From Paenibacillus senegalimassiliensis (GTDB lineage: Bacteria; Bacillota; Bacilli; Paenibacillales; Paenibacillaceae), in assembly GCF_001486585.1 (NCBI RefSeq), contig NZ_LN909036.1, positions 19,940 to 83,939 on the forward strand: a stretch of 64,000 nucleotides of DNA. Direction: 5' to 3'. Every line of letters starts with the position of its first letter. Positions within the stretch are counted from its first letter, which is position 1. Below the pieces are notes generated by a model. That model saw only the letters and a program-made list of their open reading frames with translations, was not told where the DNA came from and ran no database searches. Made by a program: the position numbers and the translations under genes. Below, in pieces: positions 1 to 8,709 of the stretch.

Positions 1-72
1 CGACTTGGGGAAAACTTGATAGGTAGTGTCTATGTAGGACCTGTGAGAGACCATCCTGAGGAGGTAGGGAAG

Positions 73-1026
73 ATGCATAAGACAGTGGTTATTGGTACCG
101 GGCCTGCCGGACTGACGGCAGCGATTTATTTAGCAAGAGCGAATCTTAGCCCAATTGTCATTGAGGGGCTGGAGCCGGGAGGACAACTCACCACGACAAC
201 GGAGGTTGAGAATTTCCCCGGGTTCCCCGAAGGCATTCAAGGGCCAGAGCTTATGGATCATATGCGTAAGCAAGCCGAGCGGTTTGGGGCTGAATTTGTC
301 ACGGGCTGGGTGGAAAGCGTGGACTTCTCTGGACAACCCTTTCAGGTGAAGCTGGAAGGCGGTAAGACGCTGGAAGCCTCATCCGTCATTATCTCTACGG
401 GGGCTTCGGCCAAGTATTTAGGCATTCCTGGCGAGCAAGAAAATGTAGGCCGGGGTGTCAGCACCTGTGCGACTTGCGATGGCTTCTTCTTCCGCAGCAA
501 GAAGCTGCTGGTTATCGGGGGCGGCGACTCTGCAATGGAGGAAGCGAATTTCTTGACGAGGTTCGCATCTGAGGTTACGGTGGTGCATCGGCGCGAAGAA
601 CTGCGTGCTTCGAAGATTATGCAGGAACGGGCACGGGCCAATGAAAAAATCGCCTGGGCGTTGAACCGTGCGCCGCTGGAAGTAGTTACGGCCGAGGGAA
701 TCGTCAAGGGGTTAAAGGTTCGTCATAACGAGAGCGGCCAAGAGGAATTGCTGGAGGCAGATGGCATATTCGTAGCTATTGGTCATACGCCCAATACGAA
801 GTTCCTGAATGGAGCCGTCGAGACGGACGGGTTAGGTTATATCGTCGTGAAGCCGGGGACGACGGAGACGAACGTACCGGGGGTATTTGCCTGCGGAGAC
901 GTGCAGGATACCCGTTATCGGCAGGCGATTACCGCAGCGGGGTCAGGCTGTATGGCGGCTATGGATTGTGAGAAGTTCCTGGAGGGCAGCATGGTCCATG
1001 ATTGGAGTGGACTGGCAGGCTCGTAA
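73..1026 (+). CDS. trxB: Thioredoxin-disulfide reductase
   Basis: Cytosolic FAD/NADPH flavoenzyme that reduces thioredoxin. The protein (317 aa, normal length) opens with a GTGPAG dinucleotide-binding motif, has the redox pair CATC at residues 132-135, a second nucleotide-binding motif GGGDSA, and the C-terminal FAD motif ending in ACGDV. The frame stays open upstream to 16, but the ATG at 73 follows GAGGAGGT at the right distance and gives the usual MHKTVVIG-type start, so it is preferred. In Bacillus, trxB also sits just upstream of the rapZ block; here about 11 kb of transporter and regulator genes separate them. A hairpin terminator follows. Confidence 0.97.
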   Translation: MHKTVVIGTGPAGLTAAIYLARANLSPIVIEGLEPGGQLTTTTEVENFPGFPEGIQGPELMDHMRKQAERFGAEFVTGWVESVDFSGQPFQVKLEGGKTLEASSVIISTGASAKYLGIPGEQENVGRGVSTCATCDGFFFRSKKLLVIGGGDSAMEEANFLTRFASEVTVVHRREELRASKIMQERARANEKIAWALNRAPLEVVTAEGIVKGLKVRHNESGQEELLEADGIFVAIGHTPNTKFLNGAVETDGLGYIVVKPGTTETNVPGVFACGDVQDTRYRQAITAAGSGCMAAMDCEKFLEGSMVHDWSGLAGS

Positions 1027-1042
1027 GGCTTGTAAAATGATG

Positions 1043-1089
1043 AAAAAGGATGCTGGCGACACGTGAATGTGCGCTGTGCATCCTTTTTT
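1043..1089. terminator. Bidirectional terminator after trxB
   Basis: Inverted repeat AAAAAGGATGC / GCATCCTTTTT, with A-run and T-run on opposite sides. It ends trxB on the plus strand and the converging response-regulator operon on the minus strand. Confidence 0.8.
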
Positions 1090-1107
1090 ATATGCGTTAT
1101 TGTTACG

Positions 1108-1710
1108 TTACAGCCAGCCGTTCTCCTCCGCCAACCGTACCGCCTCAATTCGGCTCCCTACTGCGAGTTTACTGAGAATTTCCGAGATGTAGTTGCGAAC
1201 CGTACCATGGGAAAGGTGCAGGGTGGCCGCGATATCTCCGGCTGTCTTTCCTCCTGCTGCCAGGCGAAGAATGTCCTGCTCGCGGGAGGTGAGCGGATTC
1301 TCCTGACGAACGCTACCGAAGATCAGCTCCGGCGATATTTCCCGGTGGCCGTCCATGACTCGGCGAATGGCTTCGGCCAGCCGGTCGCTGGATTCGTCCT
1401 TGAGCAAGTAGCCGTGCACGCCTGTCTTGACGGCCCGCTCGAAATAGCCAGGGCGGGCGAAGGTGGTCAAGATGATGACGCGGCAGGGTGATCCCTGCTG
1501 CTGTAAGGTCTCGGCGACATCCAGCCCGGTTTGCAGCGGCATTTCAATGTCCATCAGGCAGACATCAGGCTGAAGCGCCCCGATTAACTTAAGAGCTTCT
1601 GCCCCATCCCCGGCTTGACCAACCACCTCAAGGTCATCCTCGAGATCAAGCAGGGAGGCCAAAGCCCCTCGTAACAACCGTTGATCTTCGGCAATCAGGA
1701 TGCGGATCAT
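1108..1710 (-). CDS. NarL/LuxR-family response regulator
   Basis: 200-aa DNA-binding response regulator. The receiver domain (about 1-120) has acidic residues E8/D9, phosphoacceptor D54 in LMDIEMP, and K104 in the LLKDE motif. The C-terminal LuxR-type helix-turn-helix (about 135-200) contains LTSREQDILRLAA and GTVRNYISEIL. Its start overlaps the stop of the upstream kinase gene by 4 bp, so translation is coupled. The gene order ATPase, permease, kinase, regulator is that of B. subtilis yvfR-yvfS-yvfT-yvfU, so it probably controls the adjacent exporter. The signal is unknown. Confidence 0.95.
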   Translation of the reverse strand: MIRILIAEDQRLLRGALASLLDLEDDLEVVGQAGDGAEALKLIGALQPDVCLMDIEMPLQTGLDVAETLQQQGSPCRVIILTTFARPGYFERAVKTGVHGYLLKDESSDRLAEAIRRVMDGHREISPELIFGSVRQENPLTSREQDILRLAAGGKTAGDIAATLHLSHGTVRNYISEILSKLAVGSRIEAVRLAEENGWL

Positions 1711-2957
1711 ACAGATTCACCTTCTTTGTTGGTTTCTTTGATAATCAGCGGGATGGTGATGATAAGCCGGGTACCATGTGAGAACGAACCGGCACTGGGT
1801 GCATCTGTGGTGGCAGTGGCGTCTTCCTTGGCGAGGTGGTCTGAGGCTTGCGTCACGCTTAACGTTCCATCCATCAGCGACAAGCGTTCCGCCATTCCCT
1901 TTAAGCCGTTGCCGGGGGAAGGGTCAGCTTGTCCTAATCGGGCTTGTTCGTCTTCCGGGTGACCTTCTGCCTTGGTATAACCGCCTAGACCGATCCCATC
2001 ATCTTCAATCGTCAGCCTTACCTCTGCCGGAGTCGTCTGAATCGTAATGGTGCAGCGCTTAGCCTCACTGTGCTTGACTATGTTCGTCACGGCTTCCTTG
2101 ATGCACAGGCTGATGATGTTCTTGGATAAATCCGGGACCTCCGGAAGCTGCGTGCTTCCTTGCACCTGCAACATGATATCAGCGGCACTCAGAATTTCGT
2201 TCGCCTCAGCCACTGCTTCAGTAACAGTCACGGCACGCATATCGGACACCAGCTCTCGAACCTGACGGAGGGCGGCACGGGAGGTCCGCTGAATTTCCCG
2301 GGCTTCCCCCTTGGCGCGTTCGGGGTCTTTGTTGATTAACTTTTCAACCAACTGGCTCTTTAAAGTAATCAAGGACAAGGTATGACCAAGCGTATCGTGC
2401 AGATCGCGGGCAATCCGCAAGCGCTCTTCTCGTTTGACCAGTTCCTTGATGCGTTCCTGAGCGATGCCCAGGTCCTTCTCCAGTTGCATTCGCTGATTCA
2501 GGGAACGGCTGCCATTCGGGGTGATGAGCATAATGACCAGGAAGGGCAGCAGGAACAATAGATCATTGCCTTGCAGATAATGCAGCGAGAGGGCAATGGA
2601 TAATAGCTGGGCCACCGCAAATCCAGCCAGCGCTGTAATGAAAGGGCGCCGTTCCAGATACCAGCCGATGAAGTAGGAACTGAAGAAGCCCATAAAGAAA
2701 TTGTATGGATTATAGAAGGCGCATAGCAGAATGGTCAGTATCATTTGCAGTGCCAGCCAGCTATGAAAGGCAATACCACGGCTAACATAAAGCTGCCGGT
2801 AGGTTACAGCAAATAGGAAGACCAGGCCGATGCCAAGCAGCAGCTTGACCCCCTGCTCTCCCCGCAGATTAATGAGGGGCAGCAGTAAATAAATTGGCCA
2901 GATGTAAGGGAACCAGCCGTATTTCTTAGGAAATAATCGAAAGCTGCCTAACGCCAT
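1707..2957 (-). CDS. Sensor histidine kinase (HisKA_3 type)
   Basis: 416-aa membrane kinase. The first about 155 residues hold five or six hydrophobic segments with very short loops, an intramembrane-sensing style input with no large extracellular domain. A coiled linker leads to the HisKA_3 dimerisation box, with phosphorylatable His in RDLHDTLGHTL. The HATPase_c domain shows the N box (IKEAVTNIVKHS) and G boxes (EDDGIGL, GNGLKGMAERL). A non-conserved insert near 335-375 is rich in A, D and T. It pairs with the overlapping NarL-type regulator. This topology is common in kinases that watch envelope stress or an ABC exporter. Confidence 0.93.
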   Translation of the reverse strand: MALGSFRLFPKKYGWFPYIWPIYLLLPLINLRGEQGVKLLLGIGLVFLFAVTYRQLYVSRGIAFHSWLALQMILTILLCAFYNPYNFFMGFFSSYFIGWYLERRPFITALAGFAVAQLLSIALSLHYLQGNDLLFLLPFLVIMLITPNGSRSLNQRMQLEKDLGIAQERIKELVKREERLRIARDLHDTLGHTLSLITLKSQLVEKLINKDPERAKGEAREIQRTSRAALRQVRELVSDMRAVTVTEAVAEANEILSAADIMLQVQGSTQLPEVPDLSKNIISLCIKEAVTNIVKHSEAKRCTITIQTTPAEVRLTIEDDGIGLGGYTKAEGHPEDEQARLGQADPSPGNGLKGMAERLSLMDGTLSVTQASDHLAKEDATATTDAPSAGSFSHGTRLIITIPLIIKETNKEGESV

Positions 2958-2963
2958 GATGAA

Positions 2964-3704
2964 CTACACCGCTTCCTGTTTTTTTCGAATATAAGTGGAT
3001 AGTATCATAAACAGAAACAGATAGCCCAATAAAATCAACACGTTACTCCATTCCGGGGCTTGACCGCGAATGATGGCCCATGCTCCGCTACCGAACGGGT
3101 AGGAAGGCAGCCATCTGCCGATGGCTTGCATCAGACGAGGCAGAATATCCATTGGCATCCACATGCCGCCCATGACCGCCAGAGATAAATAGAGGGCGTT
3201 GCTGATCCCGCTGGCCGTTTCCGCACGCTTCATATTGCCCACCAGTGTTCCCAGTGCTAGGAAGGGCAGAGATCCGACTAAAATCCACAGCCCGCTGTAT
3301 ATCCAGGTTAGCGGAGCGAGAGATACACCGTTGATAAGATACCCGGCAAGGAAGATACAGATGATAGAGAAGACGTTCATCATCATTTGCCCGAATACTT
3401 TACCCCCGAAATAAATGACTTCTGGCAGCGGGGTCATACGCATATACGTCGACCAGCCTTGGGTACGCTCCTGCACCAGCCAGATGCCCATAGTCATAAT
3501 GGATGAGCCCATGACACTGAACGCGGTCATAGACATGAGGTAATGTGCCTGCCATTCTCCCGGGTTATCGCTTCCAGTATTTACGATACGGGTGAAGATT
3601 ACATAGAACAAAATTGGCATCATCAGGGACCAAATGACATAGAAGGGGCTGCGGAAAATACGCAGTATTTCGGTCTTGCACAGCATCATCAGGGTTCGCA
3701 TCAT
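2964..3704 (-). CDS. ABC-2 type transporter permease
   Basis: 246-aa membrane protein with six predicted hydrophobic segments, the ABC2_membrane pattern: first helix after a short cytoplasmic N-terminus, then the loop RTQGWSTYMRMTPLP that contacts the ATPase, then four C-terminal helices. It lies 2 bp from the ATPase stop and 6 bp before the kinase gene. With the ATPase it should form a drug or lipid/peptide exporter of the YvfRS (DrrAB-like) class. The substrate cannot be told from sequence. Confidence 0.9.
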   Translation of the reverse strand: MMRTLMMLCKTEILRIFRSPFYVIWSLMMPILFYVIFTRIVNTGSDNPGEWQAHYLMSMTAFSVMGSSIMTMGIWLVQERTQGWSTYMRMTPLPEVIYFGGKVFGQMMMNVFSIICIFLAGYLINGVSLAPLTWIYSGLWILVGSLPFLALGTLVGNMKRAETASGISNALYLSLAVMGGMWMPMDILPRLMQAIGRWLPSYPFGSGAWAIIRGQAPEWSNVLILLGYLFLFMILSTYIRKKQEAV

Positions 3705-3706
3705 CG

Positions 3707-4621
3707 TTACATCAACTCCGTTTCTTGAGGGTTTGTCAGTTGTTCGAAGGCTTCTTCAAGCCGTCCTTGTTCAATCTGTATATTGCTTACGCGTGGCAAA
3801 CCGCTTGTGAACAGGGCAGCGAGAGCGTCGTCGGTGTCGTTGGTCGTCAGGTGTATCCGGCCATCTCTGTCGTAACAATCAATCACGGGTTCGAGTTCAA
3901 GTAACCTTGCCCGCAACCTGGGTCCATCATCTTCTGCTATGAAGGAGATGGAGCGCCCTACAATCCGTGCCTTAATCTCCTCAGGAGTACCGTCTGCGAT
4001 TAGACTACCTTGACTGAACAGCAGGATACGATCGGCGATATCGTCGGCTTCTTGCAGATAATGCGTCGTGAACAAAATGGTCTTGCCCTGCTTGGATAAT
4101 TGCCTTACGTTGTTCCAGAATTGACGTCTTGCCTTAATATCCAACCCTACGGTCGGCTCATCCAGGAAGATCAACTCCGGGTTGCCCGCTAGGGCCAAGG
4201 CGAAGCCCAGACTCCGCTTCTGCCCCCCGGATAGCTTGTCGGCATAGCGGTTCATGTCGCCAGAGGCTAGTCCGGCAAGTCGGGCCAGCTCCGTAAGCTC
4301 CAGGGGGTTCGGGTAATAGCTGCGGACCAGTTCCAGCACCTCTTGCACCTTCAGTCGGTCCAGTACGCTGATGTCCTGAAGCATGGCGCCGGTCTTCTGA
4401 CGGACGGCCCGCTCCTTTGGGGCTTGACCAAACAACCTGACGCTTCCCTCCGTGGGTTCTAGCAGCCCCAAGAGCATGGAGATTGCCGTCGTCTTCCCAG
4501 CTCCGTTAGGTCCCAGAATGGCCGTGATGCTGCCTTGGGGGATCTGAAAGCTTAGCTGATTGACGGCCTTTTTATCCCTGAATATTTTGCTGACGCCGTT
4601 CATTTCAATAATAGGTTCCAT
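3707..4621 (-). CDS. ABC transporter ATP-binding protein
   Basis: 304-aa ATPase, first gene of a four-gene minus-strand operon. Walker A GPNGAGKTT, Q-loop, signature LSGGQKR, Walker B LIFLDEPTVGLD and the H-loop in TTHYLQEAD are all intact; the C-terminal about 80 residues form the DUF4162-like tail seen in antibiotic-export ATPases. The frame is open to 4690, but the ATG at 4621 follows GGAGGAAC by 5 bases, so this start is used. It should energise the adjacent permease. Expression is presumably controlled by the kinase/regulator pair encoded downstream in the same operon. Confidence 0.94.
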   Translation of the reverse strand: MEPIIEMNGVSKIFRDKKAVNQLSFQIPQGSITAILGPNGAGKTTAISMLLGLLEPTEGSVRLFGQAPKERAVRQKTGAMLQDISVLDRLKVQEVLELVRSYYPNPLELTELARLAGLASGDMNRYADKLSGGQKRSLGFALALAGNPELIFLDEPTVGLDIKARRQFWNNVRQLSKQGKTILFTTHYLQEADDIADRILLFSQGSLIADGTPEEIKARIVGRSISFIAEDDGPRLRARLLELEPVIDCYDRDGRIHLTTNDTDDALAALFTSGLPRVSNIQIEQGRLEEAFEQLTNPQETELM

Positions 4622-4770
4622 GCTATGTTCCTCCATATGTCTAAGGGATATGAGTGCGGCTTGCTGTGTTGAATTGCTTGACTTAATCATATAGGGAAGG
4701 GAGGAAGCGGGTTAGTATGGAGTGTCATAAGGTGAAGGTGACAACTGTCATGAAAAAAGTAGCGACATTA

Positions 4771-4808
4771 AGAACAGAGGCCTGCGCGGGTGCGCAGACC
4801 TCTGTTCT
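4771..4808 (-). terminator. Terminator of the OmpR/LanFEG-like operon
   Basis: 17-bp stem with one mismatch (AGAACAGAGG.. / ..CCTCTGTTCT) and a 4-base loop, located after the last minus-strand gene (ends 4847). A T-run lies about 11 bases beyond the stem on the minus strand, so efficiency is uncertain. Confidence 0.6.
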
Positions 4809-4846
4809 GTTGATAATAAACATGATGAATGGCCGTGGAGGCAGAG

Positions 4847-5590
4847 TTAAACAGCCTTGCGGCGGAAATAAAGCAAGCCAGCGGACAAGAAAATGATGAA
4901 GCTGCCGATGACGGTAATGGCAAGACTTTCATAGGGAAGGTGGGCGGCCACATAACCGCCCTCTCCCCCGCGTGGCATCATCGCTAGCAGCGGCTGGGCC
5001 CACGGGTAGAACGGCCCGATTTGGGCCGAGTTGACGATCAGCAAATTGGGAATCGTCAGCGACACGTTAACGGAGAGCGGAGCCGCAAAGCTGGACCACA
5101 TCAGTGAGATGCCAAGCTGCAAGGTCACCAGCGGGAGGCAAGCGATCAGTCCACCCAGCAGACTTGTGGCAATCATGCCCCAAGGGATCGGGGCGCTCAC
5201 TTGCTGAACGAACCCGACAATCAGCAAGGCGGCAAGGAATAACAGTTGCGATAAGGCCAGCAGCGTGAATACGATGAGTAGTTTGGCAAAGTAGACGGCG
5301 CCTCGCGAGATGGGCAGGACCAAGAGCTGCTTCCAGCCGCCGCCCGTATGCTCGTACCGACAGATAAATGAAGGGAACAAGCCGGCCATAATCGGCAGGA
5401 AGAGCAGCCCGTGCAGCATGGCCATAGCCATAAGCAAGGTCATCCAGGCCTCACTGTCCGGCGTATTTGACAAATCGGCAAGAACGCCGATGAGTGCGGC
5501 CAGGGTGGGACTTGCCAGCAGCACAATCCAAAGGCGGGAACGAGCCATTTTCAGGCGTTCTGCAGCGAGCACATGAATGAAGGTCTTCAT
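4847..5590 (-). CDS. ABC transporter permease, LanG/MutG-like
   Basis: 247-aa protein with six hydrophobic segments. It belongs to the ABC2_membrane_4 kind of permease used in lantibiotic self-immunity (NisEG, SpaEG, MutEG) and in peptide-antibiotic resistance. The conserved block GGGWKQLLVLPISRGAVYFAKLL between helices 2 and 3 is shared with its neighbour (SSWKQLLALPISRTAVFSAKFLL), so the two permeases are paralogues expected to form a heterodimer. It is the last gene of the operon, 3 bp after the sister permease. No lantibiotic precursor or synthetase is visible nearby, so a resistance role is more likely than self-immunity. Confidence 0.85.
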   Translation of the reverse strand: MKTFIHVLAAERLKMARSRLWIVLLASPTLAALIGVLADLSNTPDSEAWMTLLMAMAMLHGLLFLPIMAGLFPSFICRYEHTGGGWKQLLVLPISRGAVYFAKLLIVFTLLALSQLLFLAALLIVGFVQQVSAPIPWGMIATSLLGGLIACLPLVTLQLGISLMWSSFAAPLSVNVSLTIPNLLIVNSAQIGPFYPWAQPLLAMMPRGGEGGYVAAHLPYESLAITVIGSFIIFLSAGLLYFRRKAV

Positions 5591-5593
5591 GAA

Positions 5594-6310
5594 TTAGTCC
5601 ACATCCTTTCGGTTAAAATGAATCATCCCCATCAGCAGAATCAGGCTTCCCACCAGAAGACCTGCCAGGACGAATGCCTCCCGGTGCGGTCCCGAAAAGC
5701 CAAAGACGGGCCAGTTGAGTGGGAATTGTGCTGGCAAGCTCATCGTAAAGGGGGAAATGATCGAGATGGTGACTCCCAGCGACACCGGCAGGAACGGGTT
5801 GCGATAAGTAAGCGAAAGCCAAAGCTGCAAGGCTAAGAGCGGCAAGGCGGCAAGCAAAGGATAAAACCCCATTCGAGCCAAATCCGCATAAGGCATCGGC
5901 TCGGTATTAAATCCGAAGCATAATCCCAAAATGACCGTGCCAATTGGCAACAGAATGCAAGATACCGATAGCAGCAGGAAGCATAGCAGGAATTTGGCGC
6001 TGAATACCGCAGTTCGGGAGATAGGCAGGGCTAGCAACTGCTTCCAGGAGCTAAGCTGATGCTCCACATTGGCCACCAGCGAGCTGACCAGTGTGCATCC
6101 CAAGTATAAGGCGATCGGCACAAAGCCGGAGACGTTAATCAACAGCCCATTCCAGGGGTCATCGGCATACCGTTCGCTCAAGTAGTCGAAGCGCAGACCA
6201 TAATTGAGCGCCTGCATGACAACGAGCCCTACCGGGGCCAATACGATAAGGAACCAGATCCCCTTGCGGCGAATTTTCAGAAAGTCGGCTGATAGAGAAC
6301 GTAGCATCAT
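5594..6310 (-). CDS. ABC transporter permease, LanE/MutE-like
   Basis: 238-aa protein with six hydrophobic segments and the WKQLLALPISR motif of the immunity-type ABC2 permeases. Its ATG overlaps the TGA of the ATPase gene, indicating coupled translation. Pairing with the 4847-5590 product gives the LanF(E)(G) composition of one ATPase and two different permeases. Predicted role is removal of a membrane-active peptide antibiotic from the outer face of the membrane; this is inferred from family and gene order, and no substrate evidence is visible. Confidence 0.85.
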   Translation of the reverse strand: MMLRSLSADFLKIRRKGIWFLIVLAPVGLVVMQALNYGLRFDYLSERYADDPWNGLLINVSGFVPIALYLGCTLVSSLVANVEHQLSSWKQLLALPISRTAVFSAKFLLCFLLLSVSCILLPIGTVILGLCFGFNTEPMPYADLARMGFYPLLAALPLLALQLWLSLTYRNPFLPVSLGVTISIISPFTMSLPAQFPLNWPVFGFSGPHREAFVLAGLLVGSLILLMGMIHFNRKDVD

Positions 6311-7221
6311 ACCTGACCACGCTCCCCAATAACCTGCATGAAAATATCCTCCAGCGATTTCTTCTTCTGCTCCACCCTGTAAATGTCGTGCCCGTTCTCC
6401 ACCAACCGCTTAACCAGATGGGCAACCTGTGCATCGACCATTCCGGGGAAGGAAAGAATGCCGTTCTCCGCCGTTCCACTTGCTCCAAGATCGCGGGCAA
6501 TCCACATCGCCGAATCTGGCTCGGAGACGACAAGCTCCATATTATGCGTGGATCTCAGGCGCAGATTGTCAATCGTATCTTGAAACACTAGTTGGCCCTC
6601 GCGAATGATGCCTACTTTGCTAGCCATCAGCTCCATCTCACCTAGTAAATGGCTGGATACCAGTACGGTAATGCCGTATTGCTCCGGCATATGCTTGATC
6701 AATTCACGAATCTCGTGAATACCTGAGGGGTCCAGCCCGTTCGTAGGCTCATCCAGAATGAGTAGATCGGGGCTGCCGAGCAGGGCTGCCGCGATGCCTA
6801 GCCGCTGCTTCATTCCTAGCGAGAAGCCTTTGACGGGACGGCGTGCCTCACTGGTCAGCGACACAATCTCCAGCACTTCATGAATCCGTGACTTCGGCAC
6901 TTGAAGGATACGCCGGATGGCTTCCAGATTGTCTATGGCGCTCAAGTGTCCGTAGTAGGAAGGAGATTCGACGAGAGAGCCGACATGCCGGAGAATTTCC
7001 AGCTTGTCCTTGGGCATGTCCCGGTTAAAAATGCGGATTGAGCCACTCGTTGGCTGAATCAAGCCCAGCAGCATGCGAATGGTAGTTGTCTTCCCGGCTC
7101 CGTTGGGTCCGAGGAAACCATAAATATCCCCCTTGGCGATTTCCAAATCCAAATGATCGACCGCCATGCGGCCACGGTATGTCTTGGTTAAGCCTTTCGT
7201 TTGAATGATCATCTCACTCAC
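6307..7221 (-). CDS. ABC transporter ATP-binding protein, LanF-like
   Basis: 304-aa ATPase with Walker A GPNGAGKTTT, signature FSLGMKQRLG (LSLGM-type rather than LSGGQ, usual in the BcrA/LanF subgroup), Walker B LLILDEPTNGLD and a switch histidine in VSSHLLGEME. The C-terminal about 80 residues are the family's regulatory extension. It precedes and overlaps the first permease gene. A 90-bp gap with a hairpin separates it from the upstream kinase gene, so exporter expression may be partly uncoupled from the two-component genes. Confidence 0.93.
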   Translation of the reverse strand: MSEMIIQTKGLTKTYRGRMAVDHLDLEIAKGDIYGFLGPNGAGKTTTIRMLLGLIQPTSGSIRIFNRDMPKDKLEILRHVGSLVESPSYYGHLSAIDNLEAIRRILQVPKSRIHEVLEIVSLTSEARRPVKGFSLGMKQRLGIAAALLGSPDLLILDEPTNGLDPSGIHEIRELIKHMPEQYGITVLVSSHLLGEMELMASKVGIIREGQLVFQDTIDNLRLRSTHNMELVVSEPDSAMWIARDLGASGTAENGILSFPGMVDAQVAHLVKRLVENGHDIYRVEQKKKSLEDIFMQVIGERGQV

Positions 7222-7304
7222 TATTTATCACCTCGTAGATGATCATATCGCCGGGAGGTTAAAAGCAAAGGCGGGGCAAGTTTAAGATTGGTTTAAATTA
7301 AAGA

Positions 7305-7323
7305 GCGCCGTTTAATTCGGCGC
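7305..7323 (-). terminator. Hairpin between kinase and exporter genes
   Basis: Six-bp GC stem (GGCGCCG-type arms around TTTAATT) that spans the kinase stop codon; on the minus strand it is followed by CTTTAATTT. It could act as a weak terminator or attenuator that lowers exporter transcription relative to the two-component genes. Efficiency cannot be judged from sequence. Confidence 0.4.
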
Positions 7324-8709
7324 CCTTAGTGGATAAATCGATATGGCTGTACCTGCCGGGGAAGTTTGTGTCTTCCGGGTAAGATTCATTTCACGCAGCA
7401 GCAGGTCGACGATCTGCAGACCGAGGCCGGAGCCGTGGGACGTTGACTCAACCTCCATACCAGGGCCACGGTCGCTAATGATAAGGGCTTCAGCTCCGTT
7501 CTCCAGCTTCACGGAGATACCCACATATCCGCCGGAGCCAGCATGGCGGACGAGATTTTGGAACAGATTGTCCAGCACCCGGCGGAAGCCCTGGGCATCG
7601 ACGCTCCAGTACAAAGGCTGTTCTGGCAGCTCGATGTCCGCGCTGATTCCTGCCTTCTCCCAGACGGGGTACCAGGCCGCAGCACTTTCGCGTACCAGCC
7701 GCAATATGTCCAATCGCTCCATGGATAAGGCGTAACGCTTGCTGGTAAGCAGACTATAGGAGAGCAAATGATCCATCAGCCCGGAGAGATCGCTGATCTT
7801 GGTCTCCATAAGGGAGAGGGACTGCTTGCCTTGATCTGTTAGGGGCTCTTGCCGCAGCGAGTAAAGATGGCTGCCCAGCACGGTAAGCGGCGTACGGAGG
7901 TCATGAGAGAGGTGACTAATCAAGCCCTTGCGCAAATTTTCTTCTTCCTGCTCACGCTGCCGGCTATTTTCCAGCTTGTATAGCATCTGGTTAAACGCTT
8001 GCTCCAATCGGCCAATCTCATCGGGCCTTCCCTCCTGGATCGGAGAGGGGAGGCCGCTTGCCCCCGTTTGGCTCATAGCCGCAGCAAGCCGCAGCAACCG
8101 CTTGCGAATATCGCCGAAGAACAAGGCGGACAGCAAGACAAAGGAACCCAGCAGAATGACTAGAAACACACCATAAAAGCGACCATCATCCCGCTTATCG
8201 TCCGTAATTACCATGAATTTGCGGGGGAGCTCGAAGACCATAAAGCCTTGGCGGACTTCTTCGCCTCCGCCGATAAAGGCAACAACCGTGAAGGGGTCAC
8301 CGTTCACTCGCGCTTTCATGAAGGCGATGGTATCCTCCAGCGTCCACTGGGCGGGAACGTCACTTTGCTCTGGAAGCTGCAATTGGGTGTTCCCCTTCGA
8401 ATCCACCCAATACATGGTGGCATCCGGGTATTTGAGCTTCATGGTTCTCAGCGTATCGCCTATCACCTCAGGAGTGGCATCCCGTAGCTTGGCGGAGGCT
8501 TGGTGCCAGTCCGCTTCAATGTCCAGACCATTGCCATACGGGCGAATATCTGGGCCAGCCCCCTTGGGGTCAAGCAGCAGGTTTACCCCCCACGAAGCCA
8601 TAAAGCTGACGGGAATCAGCACCGGGATGAAGAGCAGGGCAACGGCTAGTAACAGAACATAGCGGGTCACCAGCGATTTGCGTGGTTTGCGAAGCTTCAG
8701 CCGTCTCAT
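7312..8709 (-). CDS. Sensor histidine kinase (HAMP, HisKA)
   Basis: 465-aa membrane kinase. A first transmembrane helix at about 15-37, an extracytoplasmic domain of about 135 residues, a second helix near 178-197, then HAMP (about 200-250), HisKA with phosphorylatable His in SHLSHDLRTPLTVL, and HATPase_c with DNLFQNLVRHA, ISDRGPGM and GSGLGLQIV boxes. The sizeable external domain distinguishes it from the short-loop BceS sensors and resembles the LanK/CprK sensors that read peptide ligands. Its start overlaps the regulator stop by 4 bp. The exporter genes downstream are the probable targets. Confidence 0.94.
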   Translation of the reverse strand: MRRLKLRKPRKSLVTRYVLLLAVALLFIPVLIPVSFMASWGVNLLLDPKGAGPDIRPYGNGLDIEADWHQASAKLRDATPEVIGDTLRTMKLKYPDATMYWVDSKGNTQLQLPEQSDVPAQWTLEDTIAFMKARVNGDPFTVVAFIGGGEEVRQGFMVFELPRKFMVITDDKRDDGRFYGVFLVILLGSFVLLSALFFGDIRKRLLRLAAAMSQTGASGLPSPIQEGRPDEIGRLEQAFNQMLYKLENSRQREQEEENLRKGLISHLSHDLRTPLTVLGSHLYSLRQEPLTDQGKQSLSLMETKISDLSGLMDHLLSYSLLTSKRYALSMERLDILRLVRESAAAWYPVWEKAGISADIELPEQPLYWSVDAQGFRRVLDNLFQNLVRHAGSGGYVGISVKLENGAEALIISDRGPGMEVESTSHGSGLGLQIVDLLLREMNLTRKTQTSPAGTAISIYPLRAPN